DNA of 64,000 bases from Legionella maioricensis (GCF_023618015.1 NZ_JAJKBJ010000001.1:372001-436000), one strand, 5' to 3'; counted from the first letter of the stretch, positions 19,090 to 28,093 are shown. Translations and numbers: made by a program. Notes: generated from the letters alone by a model not told the origin.

Positions 19090-19275
19090 TGTTTTTATTT
19101 TAATGCCCTGCGATGGTAATTATTATCATTTTTTTAGCGCCCCTAGTTAAGAAGTATTCTCATCACCGTTACTATATTCCTCATAAACATTACCATCAGG
19201 TGAAACTTCCAGGTGGTTTGCTTTGCTACTTTATGATAAAATTGCAACTATTTTTCTCAAATTCAGAATTCAGGT

Positions 19276-20304
19276 ATGCAAAACGACTACAGTCAATTTG
19301 AACAACGGAAACGCGACCATATTGAACTGGCATTAATGCCAGCCAATCAAAGCAGCGAATTAAACCCCTTTGATCATTTTTCTTTAGTACATGAAGCCTT
19401 ACCTGACATTAATTTTAATGACATATCCATTGGCAATAAGCGCTTTAATAAAGACGTTGAAAAACCGTTTCTTATTAGTTCAATGACCGCGGGACACTCC
19501 AATTCAATTAATATCAATAAACGTCTTATAGAAGCTTGTGCCCAATCAGGATGGGCTATGGGTGTAGGCTCGCAACGACGAGAATTAACTGATAAACAAG
19601 CTGCTTTTGAATGGACACCTCTGCGTCATGAATTTCCCAACGTAAGTTTATTCAGTAACTTGGGAATAGCACAACTGATTAATACCCCTGTTTCAGCCAT
19701 TCAACGTTTAATAGATGCACTTCAAGCTGATGCATTAATTATTCATTGCAATCCCCTGCAAGAGTGCATTCAACCTGAAGGAACTACCGATTTTAAAGGG
19801 TGTTGGGCCGCTCTGGCTCAATTGGTTAAAACCCTCCCTACCCCGGTAATTGTTAAAGAAACCGGTTGCGGATTTTCGAAAAATACATTAATTCGCTTGA
19901 ACGATATCGGTGTTGCTGCTGTGGATGTGAGTGGTGTTGGCGGCACTCATTGGGGACGTATAGAGGGCCATAGAGCGGTTAATGACTACCTGAAGCATCA
20001 AACCGCTGATACCTTTCGCAATTGGGGCATTGATACCCTGCAAAGTGTAAAAAATGCTGTCGCTATAAATCCTGATTTTGAAATATGGGGCTCAGGAGGA
20101 GTAAGGCACGGCCTGGATGCCGCTAAATTATTTGCTCTAGGTGCAACCACTGTAGGTTTTGCCAAACCTATGCTTGAAGCAGCCCTGGAATCAAGCCAAC
20201 ACGTTCTTAATAAGATGATGGCTATAGAATATGAATTAAAAACTGCCATGTTCTGTACTGGCAGTCTTATACTTAGCGATTTAAAGGAGAAGGCATGTCC
20301 ATAG
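19276..20304 (+). CDS. fni: Type 2 isopentenyl-diphosphate delta-isomerase
   Basis: 342 aa. FMN- and NADPH-dependent isomerase interconverting IPP and DMAPP. Visible motifs: the N-terminal RKRDHIELAL, SSMTAGHS, GVGSQR, the FMN-binding VKETGCGFS, SGVGGTHWG and WGSGGVRHGLDAAK. Length matches the family. First gene of a three-gene mevalonate operon; overlaps mvaA by ten bases. The ribosome-binding site before ATG 19276 is only AGGT, close to the start. Confidence 0.93.
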   Translation: MQNDYSQFEQRKRDHIELALMPANQSSELNPFDHFSLVHEALPDINFNDISIGNKRFNKDVEKPFLISSMTAGHSNSININKRLIEACAQSGWAMGVGSQRRELTDKQAAFEWTPLRHEFPNVSLFSNLGIAQLINTPVSAIQRLIDALQADALIIHCNPLQECIQPEGTTDFKGCWAALAQLVKTLPTPVIVKETGCGFSKNTLIRLNDIGVAAVDVSGVGGTHWGRIEGHRAVNDYLKHQTADTFRNWGIDTLQSVKNAVAINPDFEIWGSGGVRHGLDAAKLFALGATTVGFAKPMLEAALESSQHVLNKMMAIEYELKTAMFCTGSLILSDLKEKACP

Positions 20305-21593
20305 CTTCTAATGCTGAAGAATTATTCTGCGGATTTTCAAAGTTATCACGAGAAGAACGCTTTCAAAGATTATTAACCTTAGGTGTTATCACTCATGAAG
20401 ACATTCTTTTTCTACAACAAGGTGGCATCAAGAATTTAAACCTGGCTGACAAATTGATAGAAAACGTCATCGGTTATTTTCAACTGCCTTTAGGTGTTGC
20501 AACGAATTTTAAAATTGATGGCCAGGATTATGTCATTCCGCTGGCCGTGGAAGAAACCTCTATTATTGCTGCTTTATCTAAATCGGCAAAATGGATAAGG
20601 CAACATGGGGAAATAAAAACCTGGATTCATGGCGAATGTATTCTTGGACAGATTCAATTAGGAAAAATCAACGACTTTCAAAGATTTTCACGTATTTTTA
20701 ATGAAAATCGCCGCTATCTCATCGAAAAAGCGAATGAAGATGTAGCTGCTAACATGGTCAAACGCGGCGGTGGAGTCGTTGATTTGCAGTTGCGTCATTT
20801 AAAAAGAGAAGACGGTAAAGACATGGGCGTTATTCATCTTACCATGAACAGTTGTGATGCGATGGGCGCCAATATCATTAATCAGGTTCTTGAATACTTG
20901 AAAACACCCATTGAACATTTAACGGGTGAAGAAGTCACCATGTGCATTTTATCCAACTTAAACGATCAAAAACTAACAACTGCTCAGGTAATAATACGCC
21001 ATATTGATCCGGTTCTTGGTCATAAATTACAAGAGGCCTCTTTATTCGCAGAAATGGATCCCTATAGAGCAGCTACTCATAACAAAGGGGTAATGAACGG
21101 TATTGATCCAGTATTAATCGCAACGGGTAATGACTGGCGAGCAGTAGAGGCCGGGATACATGCTTATGCGGCCCGAACAGGCCAATATCAGGCAATCACT
21201 CGCTGGCGTTATGAGGATGGTATCCTCACTGGAGAATTAACTGCCCCCATTATAGTAGGTACTGTAGGTGGTGTGACCTCCCTTCACCCTACGGCTAAAA
21301 TGTGTTTACGAATGATGAACATCACTTCAGCCAATCAACTCTCTCAAGTCATTGCGGCAGTAGGACTGGTCCAGAATTTAGGTGCTATTAAAGCCCTGTG
21401 CACTGATGGCATTATCCAGGGGCATATGAAGTTGCACATTGATAATCTGCTTTTAGTAGCAGGCGCTGACGAGAATGAAATGCCGGTTCTCAAAGAACGG
21501 TTGCAAGAATGGCTATACATCAACAAAAGAGTCAGTCTGAATAATGCCCATGACTTATTAGCGGAAATCAGGCAAACGGCGATTGCTATATGA
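20295..21593 (+). CDS. mvaA: Hydroxymethylglutaryl-CoA reductase, class II (degradative type)
   Basis: 432 aa. Reduces HMG-CoA to mevalonate. Class II features: no membrane anchor, N-terminal FSKLSREER, ENVIGYFQLPLGVATNF substrate region, DAMGANIINQV dinucleotide motif (about 190-200), catalytic Lys in HNKGVMNGID, catalytic Asp in GNDWRAVEAG, and the C-terminal catalytic His in QGHMKLH. AAGGAG precedes ATG 20295. In this context it should act biosynthetically. Confidence 0.95.
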   Translation: MSIASNAEELFCGFSKLSREERFQRLLTLGVITHEDILFLQQGGIKNLNLADKLIENVIGYFQLPLGVATNFKIDGQDYVIPLAVEETSIIAALSKSAKWIRQHGEIKTWIHGECILGQIQLGKINDFQRFSRIFNENRRYLIEKANEDVAANMVKRGGGVVDLQLRHLKREDGKDMGVIHLTMNSCDAMGANIINQVLEYLKTPIEHLTGEEVTMCILSNLNDQKLTTAQVIIRHIDPVLGHKLQEASLFAEMDPYRAATHNKGVMNGIDPVLIATGNDWRAVEAGIHAYAARTGQYQAITRWRYEDGILTGELTAPIIVGTVGGVTSLHPTAKMCLRMMNITSANQLSQVIAAVGLVQNLGAIKALCTDGIIQGHMKLHIDNLLLVAGADENEMPVLKERLQEWLYINKRVSLNNAHDLLAEIRQTAIAI

Positions 21594-22468
21594 AATGGCA
21601 AATACCTGCCAAAACCTTTTTATTAGGTGAATATGCAGCCGTAGCCGAAGCTTCAGCCATAATTTTAACGACCACCCCTTATTTTGAACTGTCATTAACA
21701 GATAGTGACGAATTAACCGGGATTCATCCTGACTCACCCGCAGGTGTCTGGTGGCGCCAACAAAAATATTCCGGTAAAAGTCTATCCTGGTATGACCCCT
21801 ATAATGGTCTTGGTGGTTTGGGAGCCTCCAGCGCTCAATTTTTAGCGAGCTATTTAGCAACGAGCTATCTGGAGAACAAAATACCTGATTTAACTGCTAT
21901 GCTTACAGCCTATTACGAATCATCATGGTCAGGCACCGGTTTAAGACCCAGTGGCTATGATGTCATTGCGCAATCACAACAGGGTTGTGTTTATATCAAT
22001 AAACACAAAAAGACCGTCATATCCTATGATTGGCCCTTTAAAGACCTTTCTTTTATACTCCTCCATACCGGAGTTAAACTGGCGACTCACCATCATCTCC
22101 AGGCAGCAAGCCTCCCGTACCAAGTAGATGAATTATCCTTAATAGCAGATGAGGCAAAACAAGCCTTTGACCAAATAAATAGTGAGCAACTGCTTCATGC
22201 CATCAATAACTATCATCATCAATTAAGTGAAATAAATCTGGTCGCTCAACATAGTTTAGAGTTTATCAATCAATTAAAAACTCATTCTGAAGTCCTGGCA
22301 GTTAAAGGTTGTGGTGCCATGGGGGCTGATGTTTTGCTGGTTCTGACCGCACGTCAGGACGCGCCATCGCTTAGAGATAAGCTGCACTCAAAAAATTGGA
22401 CTATACTCGCTACAGAGGAGAATTTAACCCCTATTAATCAAGATTCAATCATTTCCAACCGCCTATAA
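21590..22468 (+). CDS. mvaK2: GHMP kinase, probable phosphomevalonate kinase
   Basis: 292 aa. The GHMP fold is shown by FLLGEYAAVAEASA at the N-terminus, the ATP loop GLGGLGASSAQFL (about 70-82), SGYDVIAQ and the C-terminal VKGCGAMGADVLLVL. With MK and MVD encoded elsewhere in the window, this is the missing phosphomevalonate kinase step. Starts four bases inside mvaA (ATGA). The assignment as PMK rather than another GHMP kinase rests on context. Confidence 0.8.
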   Translation: MKWQIPAKTFLLGEYAAVAEASAIILTTTPYFELSLTDSDELTGIHPDSPAGVWWRQQKYSGKSLSWYDPYNGLGGLGASSAQFLASYLATSYLENKIPDLTAMLTAYYESSWSGTGLRPSGYDVIAQSQQGCVYINKHKKTVISYDWPFKDLSFILLHTGVKLATHHHLQAASLPYQVDELSLIADEAKQAFDQINSEQLLHAINNYHHQLSEINLVAQHSLEFINQLKTHSEVLAVKGCGAMGADVLLVLTARQDAPSLRDKLHSKNWTILATEENLTPINQDSIISNRL

Positions 22469-22552
22469 TTGATTCAATCTGATTATAAAAAAAAAATTTC
22501 AATAAAAACACTTGAAATTCTACGCTAATCCGGTATGATTTCAGCCTCTTTA

Positions 22553-22628
22553 GGGCCGTTAGCTCAGTCGGTAGAGCAGGAGGCTTTTAACCTCTGTGTC
22601 ATAAGTTCGAATCTTATACGGCCCACCA
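22553..22628 (+). tRNA. tRNA-Lys(TTT)
   Basis: 76 bases with encoded CCA. Acceptor GGGCCGT pairs with ACGGCCC; D-loop AGCTCAGTCGGTAGAGC; anticodon loop CTTTTAA, anticodon TTT; T-arm with GTTCGAATC. Confidence 0.97.
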
Positions 22629-22692
22629 GTTTTAATAAGCTGGATACCGACAGTCTGTAAGATGTAGTTTTAAAAAAGAATTACCCTGTAAA

Positions 22693-22768
22693 GGGCCGTT
22701 AGCTCAGTCGGTAGAGCAGGAGGCTTTTAACCTCTGTGTCATAAGTTCGAATCTTATACGGCCCACCA
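22693..22768 (+). tRNA. tRNA-Lys(TTT), second identical copy
   Basis: Identical base for base to the copy at 22553-22628, 64 bases downstream of its CCA; a tandem duplication. Confidence 0.97.
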
Positions 22769-22838
22769 TTTTTGCTCTTTGGTCTTAATATTATAAAGAT
22801 CAAAAGTAAAAAAATAATTTCAAAATCCACACCCCATC

Positions 22839-22915
22839 GCGCTCGTAGCTCAGCTGGATAGAGTACTTGGCTTCGAACCAAGGTGTCGGGGGTTCGAGTC
22901 CCTCCGAGCGCGCCA
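22839..22915 (+). tRNA. tRNA-Arg(TCG)
   Basis: 77 bases with encoded CCA. Acceptor GCGCTCG pairs with CGAGCGC; anticodon stem CTTGG/CCAAG with loop CTTCGAA, anticodon TCG; T-arm GGGGGTTCGAGTCCC. A tyrosine integrase gene ends 65 bases downstream, so the 3-prime end of this gene is the probable attachment site. Confidence 0.97.
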
Positions 22916-22979
22916 TTTAATACCAGTAAAATCAATAAGTTAGCTAATATTTAGTTCGAAGCATGCCGTAAAAACCAAG

Positions 22980-23984
22980 TTACAGTGACGAAAACGTGCC
23001 AGAAATTTTTGAAATTCTTTCTGCTGCTGTTTTCAAATGGTCACTTGAAAGATGCGCATAACGTAACACCATTTCATATTCTGACCATCCTCCCAATTGC
23101 TGTAATTCTTGCAATGAGGTACCATTTTGCACGTGCCAACTTGCCCAGGTGTGACGCAAGTCATGCCAGCGAAAATCTTTGATTCCTGCCCGAATCAACG
23201 CTTTTTGCCAAGCATGATTATTACATCGCGTAACAGGCTTACCAAAATAGGTAAATACAAATGTGGGATGTAAGCCCACTTGTTTTTCTATAATGGCAAT
23301 TGCCTGAGAGTTTAAAGGAACAGGGATAGCCTTCTTTGTTTTAGATTGATCAGGGTGAATGAGTGCATGTTTTCTAATTAAATCCACTTCACTCCACTGC
23401 AATTGAGTAACATTAGATTGGCGTAAACCAGTTGCCAAAGTAAAAGCTGCCATATCCTTCAAATGATTTGGTAGCTCCTGAAGCAATTTATTAGCCTGTC
23501 CCCTACTCAACCAACGTATACGTTTATTTTCAACTTTTCTCATTCTGAATAATGGCATGGTGTTTATCCACTGCCATTCCTTATGAGCTTTGTTTAAAAT
23601 AGCACGTATAATTTCCAACATTCGGTTGACCGTCGTTGGAGTAACATTAGTCCGCTCTTTTTCTTGCGCAATAAATTCAATTAATTCGGCGTTAATTTCA
23701 TCTAACGCTTTCTGGCCAAGATAAGGGTCTAGAAAGGCCAAATGAAATTTATCCGTAACTAAACTTCGTTTATGCGCTGATTCCTCTAACCATCGCACAA
23801 CAGCATCTACCCACGATTTCTGTTGAGGTAATTGGGTATGCTTGTTACTCCACAGATCTTGAAGAAAATTATCATGGAATTGTTGCGCTTGTTGTTTTAC
23901 TTTAGTCCTAGTGCTTCTGCGTATACGCTTGTCACCGAAGGTGATGTCGATCCACCAGAACCCATTTTTTTTCGTGAGTGCCAT
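22980..23984 (-). CDS. int: Tyrosine recombinase / ICE integrase
   Basis: 334 aa. Catalyses site-specific integration and excision. Core-binding domain about 50-150; catalytic domain with Arg188 (TGLRQSNV), H274xxR277 (WHDLRHTWAS) and nucleophile Tyr309 (LRYAHLS). All catalytic residues are present. The N-terminus (GFWWIDITFGDKRIRRST) is the short AP2-like arm-binding domain. Points toward tRNA-Arg, its likely target. Its first 88 bases overlap the excisionase gene. Confidence 0.95.
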   Translation of the reverse strand: MALTKKNGFWWIDITFGDKRIRRSTRTKVKQQAQQFHDNFLQDLWSNKHTQLPQQKSWVDAVVRWLEESAHKRSLVTDKFHLAFLDPYLGQKALDEINAELIEFIAQEKERTNVTPTTVNRMLEIIRAILNKAHKEWQWINTMPLFRMRKVENKRIRWLSRGQANKLLQELPNHLKDMAAFTLATGLRQSNVTQLQWSEVDLIRKHALIHPDQSKTKKAIPVPLNSQAIAIIEKQVGLHPTFVFTYFGKPVTRCNNHAWQKALIRAGIKDFRWHDLRHTWASWHVQNGTSLQELQQLGGWSEYEMVLRYAHLSSDHLKTAAERISKISGTFSSL

Positions 23985-24187
23985 TTATTATCTCCTATAT
24001 CGACACCCCACGATGCATCGCAAGTAGAGTACTTGTTTCGCATATACATCGCAAGATCTTGTTCTATAAAACGCCAACCTCGCCCTATCTTTACTCCAGG
24101 TAGTTCACCTGATGCAGCCATTCGTCGGATAGTTTCCCTGTGGGCACCTAGAAACTTTGAAGCCTCTTCAATATTTAAAGTGTTCAT
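23897..24187 (-). CDS. Excisionase-like winged-helix DNA-binding protein
   Basis: 96 aa from ATG 24187 (ATATGA overlap with the upstream gene); an in-frame ATG at 24199 is possible. Residues about 1-55 match the MerR/excisionase helix-turn-helix pattern: NIEEASKFLGAHRETIRRMAASG, then PGVKIGRGWRF. Probably a recombination directionality factor or AlpA-like activator. The C-terminal 40 residues are Ser/Gly rich and overlap the integrase gene in another frame. Confidence 0.75.
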   Translation of the reverse strand: MNTLNIEEASKFLGAHRETIRRMAASGELPGVKIGRGWRFIEQDLAMYMRNKYSTCDASWGVDIGDNKWHSRKKMGSGGSTSPSVTSVYAEALGLK

Positions 24188-24438
24188 ATGCAACCCCATT
24201 TATAACCCTGGTGCACATATTGCTTATTGGTATTGAGTTCAAGAATTAAATGATACAGCCTCACAAGATCCCGTTCGCAATATAGATTTGTTGGCATTAA
24301 CTCATCGAAATAAATAGAACGTAATTGTCTTATTGAGCAGTTTAATAAAGCAGCAATATCTTTTAGAGTATAGTTAGTTGACTCTAATAGATAATTAATG
24401 ATGCTCTTACAGATTTGTAGCCTAAAGTTATTTTCCAC
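24184..24438 (-). CDS. Small hypothetical helix-turn-helix protein
   Basis: 84 aa. An HTH-like stretch at about 22-50 (YTLKDIAALLNCSIRQLRSIYFDE) resembles AraC-type or inverted-repeat binders. First gene of the leftward xis-int unit and divergent from the XRE repressor, so it is probably a direct target of that repressor. No closer family recognised. Confidence 0.6.
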   Translation of the reverse strand: MENNFRLQICKSIINYLLESTNYTLKDIAALLNCSIRQLRSIYFDELMPTNLYCERDLVRLYHLILELNTNKQYVHQGYKWGCI

Positions 24439-24582
24439 AACGAATACTCCTTTTCAAATTATTCTGTAGATAGCTACAGAAAACGCATAAAATATATTTT
24501 TTATCTAAATCGGTTTGTTTATTTGTTACTCTTCATTCAACTTATGTGTATAATAAACGCTAGGTAAAAAATACACACAAAT

Positions 24583-24620
24583 ATAAACGATATCGTTTAT
24601 AATAAACAATTACGTTTATT
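24583..24620. promoter_or_regulatory. Two adjacent repressor operator palindromes
   Basis: ATAAAC-N6-GTTTAT occurs twice: a perfect 18-base palindrome at 24583-24600 and, one base on, AATAAAC-N6-GTTTATT at 24601-24620. They lie just upstream of the XRE repressor start in the divergent promoter region, as autoregulatory operators do. Half-site-like ATAAAC also appears at about 24553. Confidence 0.7.
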
Positions 24621-24636
24621 TTGCAAGGTTTTTTAT

Positions 24637-25236
24637 ATGGATATAAAATTAAAAATAGGTTTAAGAATTAAAGAGTCGCGAAAAAACAAAAAATTAACTG
24701 CGGTGCAGTTGGCTGAAGTTACTGGTTTTTCCGCGCAACGAATTAGTAATTGGGAAAGAGGAACAAGAACTCCCAAGCTTAAAGATGCAGAAATACTCGG
24801 TAGTGCATTGGGTGTTTCTCCAACATGGTTATTATTTTTAGATATTGACCACAAACCTATGAAGGATCATCCATTCCTAACGATCCCTATAATCAATGCT
24901 TCATCTAAAATTGAAGGTTATCTCCCAATACCTTCATCAATTCAAGACAACATAACTCATGAAGATTTTGCATTTATCGTGCATGATAAAAGCATGTTTC
25001 CTATTTATAATACGGGCGATCTAGTTACTTTTTGTAAAGAAAAACAAAACCATTGCGATTTAGTACTGATTCATATTAAGGCTACAGAAGAAAACTTATT
25101 TAGAAAAATAAGCTCTGAAGATAATACATTTATATGCTCACCTATCAATCCAAACTGGCCACAAATCCGATTTGAATCAGCATCAATGTTTCAAATAATA
25201 GGTTGGGTCAAGAATGGATCTAAAGTATTTTACTAA
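24637..25236 (+). CDS. XRE/S24 phage-type repressor
   Basis: 199 aa. N-terminal helix-turn-helix (about 7-62: LTAVQLAEVTGFSAQRISNWERG) and C-terminal S24 LexA/CI-like domain (about 95-190) with the catalytic Ser119 in DKSMFP and Lys157 in LFRKI. It should silence ICE excision and transfer, with release possible through RecA-triggered self-cleavage. A classic Ala-Gly or Cys-Gly scissile pair is not obvious; the region has EG at 93-94. Occupies the position of the LvrR-type regulator of Legionella ICEs. Confidence 0.88.
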   Translation: MDIKLKIGLRIKESRKNKKLTAVQLAEVTGFSAQRISNWERGTRTPKLKDAEILGSALGVSPTWLLFLDIDHKPMKDHPFLTIPIINASSKIEGYLPIPSSIQDNITHEDFAFIVHDKSMFPIYNTGDLVTFCKEKQNHCDLVLIHIKATEENLFRKISSEDNTFICSPINPNWPQIRFESASMFQIIGWVKNGSKVFY

Positions 25237-25439
25237 TTAATGAATAAAGAGCTTCCTAGATTTACAATCATTAAGAGTTCATCATTTGAAAATCCCTTTT
25301 TCAGAACAAGCTTTTTTAAAGATATCCCTAATATATCGGATAATGTAACAAGATTATGTTCCGTACTACTTAAGATTTTATCAATAACCTGAGCCGCAAT
25401 ATACTCTCCATTAATACCCTGTTCACTTACAATCTTCAT
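25233..25439 (-). CDS. Small hypothetical protein
   Basis: 68 aa, AAGGAT eight bases before ATG 25439. Predicted helical, with no TM segment; residues 15-60 (DKILSSTEHNLVTLSDILGISLKKLV) could be a small HTH. Overlaps the end of the convergent repressor by four bases. No family recognised; could be a chance frame. Confidence 0.45.
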   Translation of the reverse strand: MKIVSEQGINGEYIAAQVIDKILSSTEHNLVTLSDILGISLKKLVLKKGFSNDELLMIVNLGSSLFIN

Positions 25440-25597
25440 GATTAAAATCCTTATTACGATACAGCAGCGTACTTTACTTGTTTGACAAGCAAGATCTGAT
25501 TAGAGCATAATATGTTTGTCATTTATATCACTAAAATATTTGGCAAATACGCATTTTAGTTCTAAATAAAATCAATTTAATTAATAAAAATACTAAT

Positions 25598-26905
25598 ATG
25601 GAATTTTGTAGGAATTTTACTAAAGTATGTTGGGATGAAATTAGAGAGGAAGTAAAACGATCTAATCCTGAGTTTTTTTTCTTGGTTGATGAAATCGCGC
25701 CTGGAAAAGATTTCCCACTTTATATTTTTAACTTTGGATATGGTGATTTAATTGGTGATTCTGAAACCTTTTATATTCCACACCAAGGAAAGCTTCAAAC
25801 CCTTAATAATTTTTCATCTCTAGAACCAATTACGAAAGACCTCTTTTATGGATTTCATAGTTGTCCATTAGGTCTTGTATTAGATAAAGGCTTTGAATGG
25901 TACTTAAGAGGTAATGCAGAAAATGAAACGCATCCTGTTTACATAGATAAAAAAGGGGATTTTTTTAACATTGGACATGTAACCCAGATAAAACCACTTA
26001 AACGATACTTGCCTAATGGCATACTGTCTGTAAAAGCTGGGGCACAAACCACTCTTGTAATACAAAACATTGGATGCAAAAGAAGCCATAATCGTCTTAT
26101 TCGATCTGGAATTGATTGTACCATCCCTAATTCATACCATGATCACAGTGAATTCTTTAAACGAATTTACCAATCTTGCCCTTCTGAAAGTAAGTGGCGG
26201 GCCTCCATCGTTTACTTTTCTGAAAAATGGATAGAAAACATTGTTAACAATCCTGAGTGGATCAATATTAATAAATATTTCTTTAAATACTATCTAAATT
26301 ATTATGCTTACACCTACTACGGGGACTATTATCAACATATTTTTAGGGTTGCCTTTGATAAGTCAAATTTAGAGCGAGATTTTTTTATTCAAGATACTGC
26401 TAAATATATCTTTGAAATTCTCATAGGTGAAAAATATGGGTTTTCGTTTACTAATACTGATGAGCTCTTGCCCGCATCATGGATAACCTACGTTTTAAAA
26501 GACATTTATAAGCTAAAAACAGAACCTTCTATATTAATACCTAAAAAACATGTTGAACAAAATCCAGTATATTTTTCGCTTCAACATCCTATTTTTAGAC
26601 CATATCAAGGATTGTCCAGAAAAAAAGCTACTTTAATTTCTGAGCTTGAAAATATAAAAATCGTTACAAATAAATACAAAGACTTATTTTCCTCTATTCA
26701 TGAAGAATGGGCCGGCACAATTCTTGAAGAAAAGGCCAAAAAAGCTCAATTTGTTTATTACCATGGGTTTGAGAATAAACAAAATTGGCTTTCGGACATT
26801 CATCATTTATTCAAAAATGATTCTGGAGTGCATCATTTAAGTAATAACACTTTTTGTCAAGATGCCCCTTTTTTTAAAGGATGCATCTCAATAAACAGCT
26901 TCTAA
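25598..26905 (+). CDS. 435-aa protein of unknown function beside the borosin locus
   Basis: No domain recognised. AT-rich and rich in Tyr, Phe, Asn and Lys; no signal peptide or TM segment. Residues about 1-180 look strand-rich (WYLRGNAENETHPVYIDKKGDFFNIGH), the rest helical. A Tyr-rich run (FKYYLNYYAYTYYGDYY) is at about 228-244. Nothing like a methyltransferase, protease or cyclase motif is visible. No clear ribosome-binding site before ATG 25598. Its end overlaps the convergent MFS gene by 18 bases. It may be a borosin tailoring or immunity partner, or unrelated cargo. Confidence 0.65.
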   Translation: MEFCRNFTKVCWDEIREEVKRSNPEFFFLVDEIAPGKDFPLYIFNFGYGDLIGDSETFYIPHQGKLQTLNNFSSLEPITKDLFYGFHSCPLGLVLDKGFEWYLRGNAENETHPVYIDKKGDFFNIGHVTQIKPLKRYLPNGILSVKAGAQTTLVIQNIGCKRSHNRLIRSGIDCTIPNSYHDHSEFFKRIYQSCPSESKWRASIVYFSEKWIENIVNNPEWININKYFFKYYLNYYAYTYYGDYYQHIFRVAFDKSNLERDFFIQDTAKYIFEILIGEKYGFSFTNTDELLPASWITYVLKDIYKLKTEPSILIPKKHVEQNPVYFSLQHPIFRPYQGLSRKKATLISELENIKIVTNKYKDLFSSIHEEWAGTILEEKAKKAQFVYYHGFENKQNWLSDIHHLFKNDSGVHHLSNNTFCQDAPFFKGCISINSF

Positions 26906-28093
26906 CCGCTGTGCTCTTTTAGAATTAAATACTAAGAAGGCACTCATGAAACACAGCAAAGAAGATATTGTCCAAGCGTTTTGGGCATTGAAATAATACA
27001 TTGCTACTCCTGATATGAGGGGGCCAATCATCATACCTAATGCATATGCGCTACGCCACGCCCCTATTCCTAAGCCACTGTGGTTAGAGCTTCCATATTG
27101 ATGACATAATGCAACGGAGTATGCCATAAACAACATCTCACCAAGAGTAAAAACTAAAAGCGAACAAAACATTCCTAATATTGTAGAAGACAAGCCCATA
27201 GCAAACGTTGACGCTCCTAATAAAATACAGCCAATACAAGCAACTATATGTTTATTGAATCGCTCAATCCTTTTTGATAATTTTACTTGAAATAATGCAA
27301 TTAAAATGGGATCGGTTGCGAAAAAAAATCCAATGATTAAAGAGTTTCCTATTGTTTCGTTTAAGTGAATCCCTAGTACTGTTTTTTGTATCCCATAAGT
27401 TAAACCGATACAAAATACTGAAAATAACATTGGAATAAGCGAGCTATAGATTGTGTCTATTTCTTCTTTATTACTGGGTATTGCAGCTACATCATGATTG
27501 CTGATTTCTAATTTTAGAAAAATGACTATTGAAAACAATATCAAAGTAACGCCAACCAAAATCATTGCTAATTTAAAATGATTTTGCGCTAAAAGCATTA
27601 TCAATACCATTGCCACAATACCACCAGTATTTTCCAGTGCATTTTTGTAGGATTGGGCAATTGTTAAACTGTGATTGGTATTTCTTGAAATCTGCAACAA
27701 AGATGAGTTACTGCAAGTGATGAACAAGTTGATTCCAAATCCCATTAACAATACAAAGACAACAGATAAATGAAAAGAACTTACTTTTGCTAAAATAACA
27801 AATGCGACTCCTATGAGTAAGAAACTTGTCCCAATTATACCCTTTGCTTGTGCTTTTCCCGTAACGTATCCACCAAATATGCTACCCAAAATAGCTCCAA
27901 TCCCCATTGAAAAGCCTAAGAAACCTATATTTAATTTATTAAAATTGGTGCTTACACTAAAAAAATACGCAATATGGTAAGATAGACCGCCTCCAATAGC
28001 TTCTATAAAAGAAAGAGCCAATAATAATTTACAAGTGACTGGTAAATCACTAAAAGAAAATCCTACTTTAGAAGAGCTGACTGTTGAGCTCAT
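26888..28093 (-). CDS. MFS transporter, probable borosin exporter
   Basis: 401 aa with about 12 hydrophobic segments in two six-helix halves and a central cytoplasmic loop (about 205-225, ISNHDVAAIPSNKEEID). GFLGFSMGIGAILGSIFGG and the Gly-rich TM5-like segment fit the major facilitator drug-efflux type. Third gene of the precursor-methyltransferase-MFS operon, 44 bases after the methyltransferase. Export of the mature N-methylated peptide is the natural inference; substrate is unproven. Confidence 0.82.
   Translation of the reverse strand: MSSTVSSSKVGFSFSDLPVTCKLLLALSFIEAIGGGLSYHIAYFFSVSTNFNKLNIGFLGFSMGIGAILGSIFGGYVTGKAQAKGIIGTSFLLIGVAFVILAKVSSFHLSVVFVLLMGFGINLFITCSNSSLLQISRNTNHSLTIAQSYKNALENTGGIVAMVLIMLLAQNHFKLAMILVGVTLILFSIVIFLKLEISNHDVAAIPSNKEEIDTIYSSLIPMLFSVFCIGLTYGIQKTVLGIHLNETIGNSLIIGFFFATDPILIALFQVKLSKRIERFNKHIVACIGCILLGASTFAMGLSSTILGMFCSLLVFTLGEMLFMAYSVALCHQYGSSNHSGLGIGAWRSAYALGMMIGPLISGVAMYYFNAQNAWTISSLLCFMSAFLVFNSKRAQRLEAVY

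Noticed and set aside
22553..22768. Tandem tRNA-Lys copies as ICE attachment repeats
   Set aside because: Both are complete tRNAs 64 bases apart with nothing mobile between them; the integrase borders tRNA-Arg instead.
22699..22935. 78-codon minus-strand frame near the tRNAs
   Set aside because: It is the reverse complement of tRNA-Lys and tRNA-Arg sequence.
24523..24554. Promoter TTGTTA/TATAAT upstream of the ICE repressor
   Set aside because: The -10 is good, but the 20-base spacer is too long to claim a sigma-70 pair.
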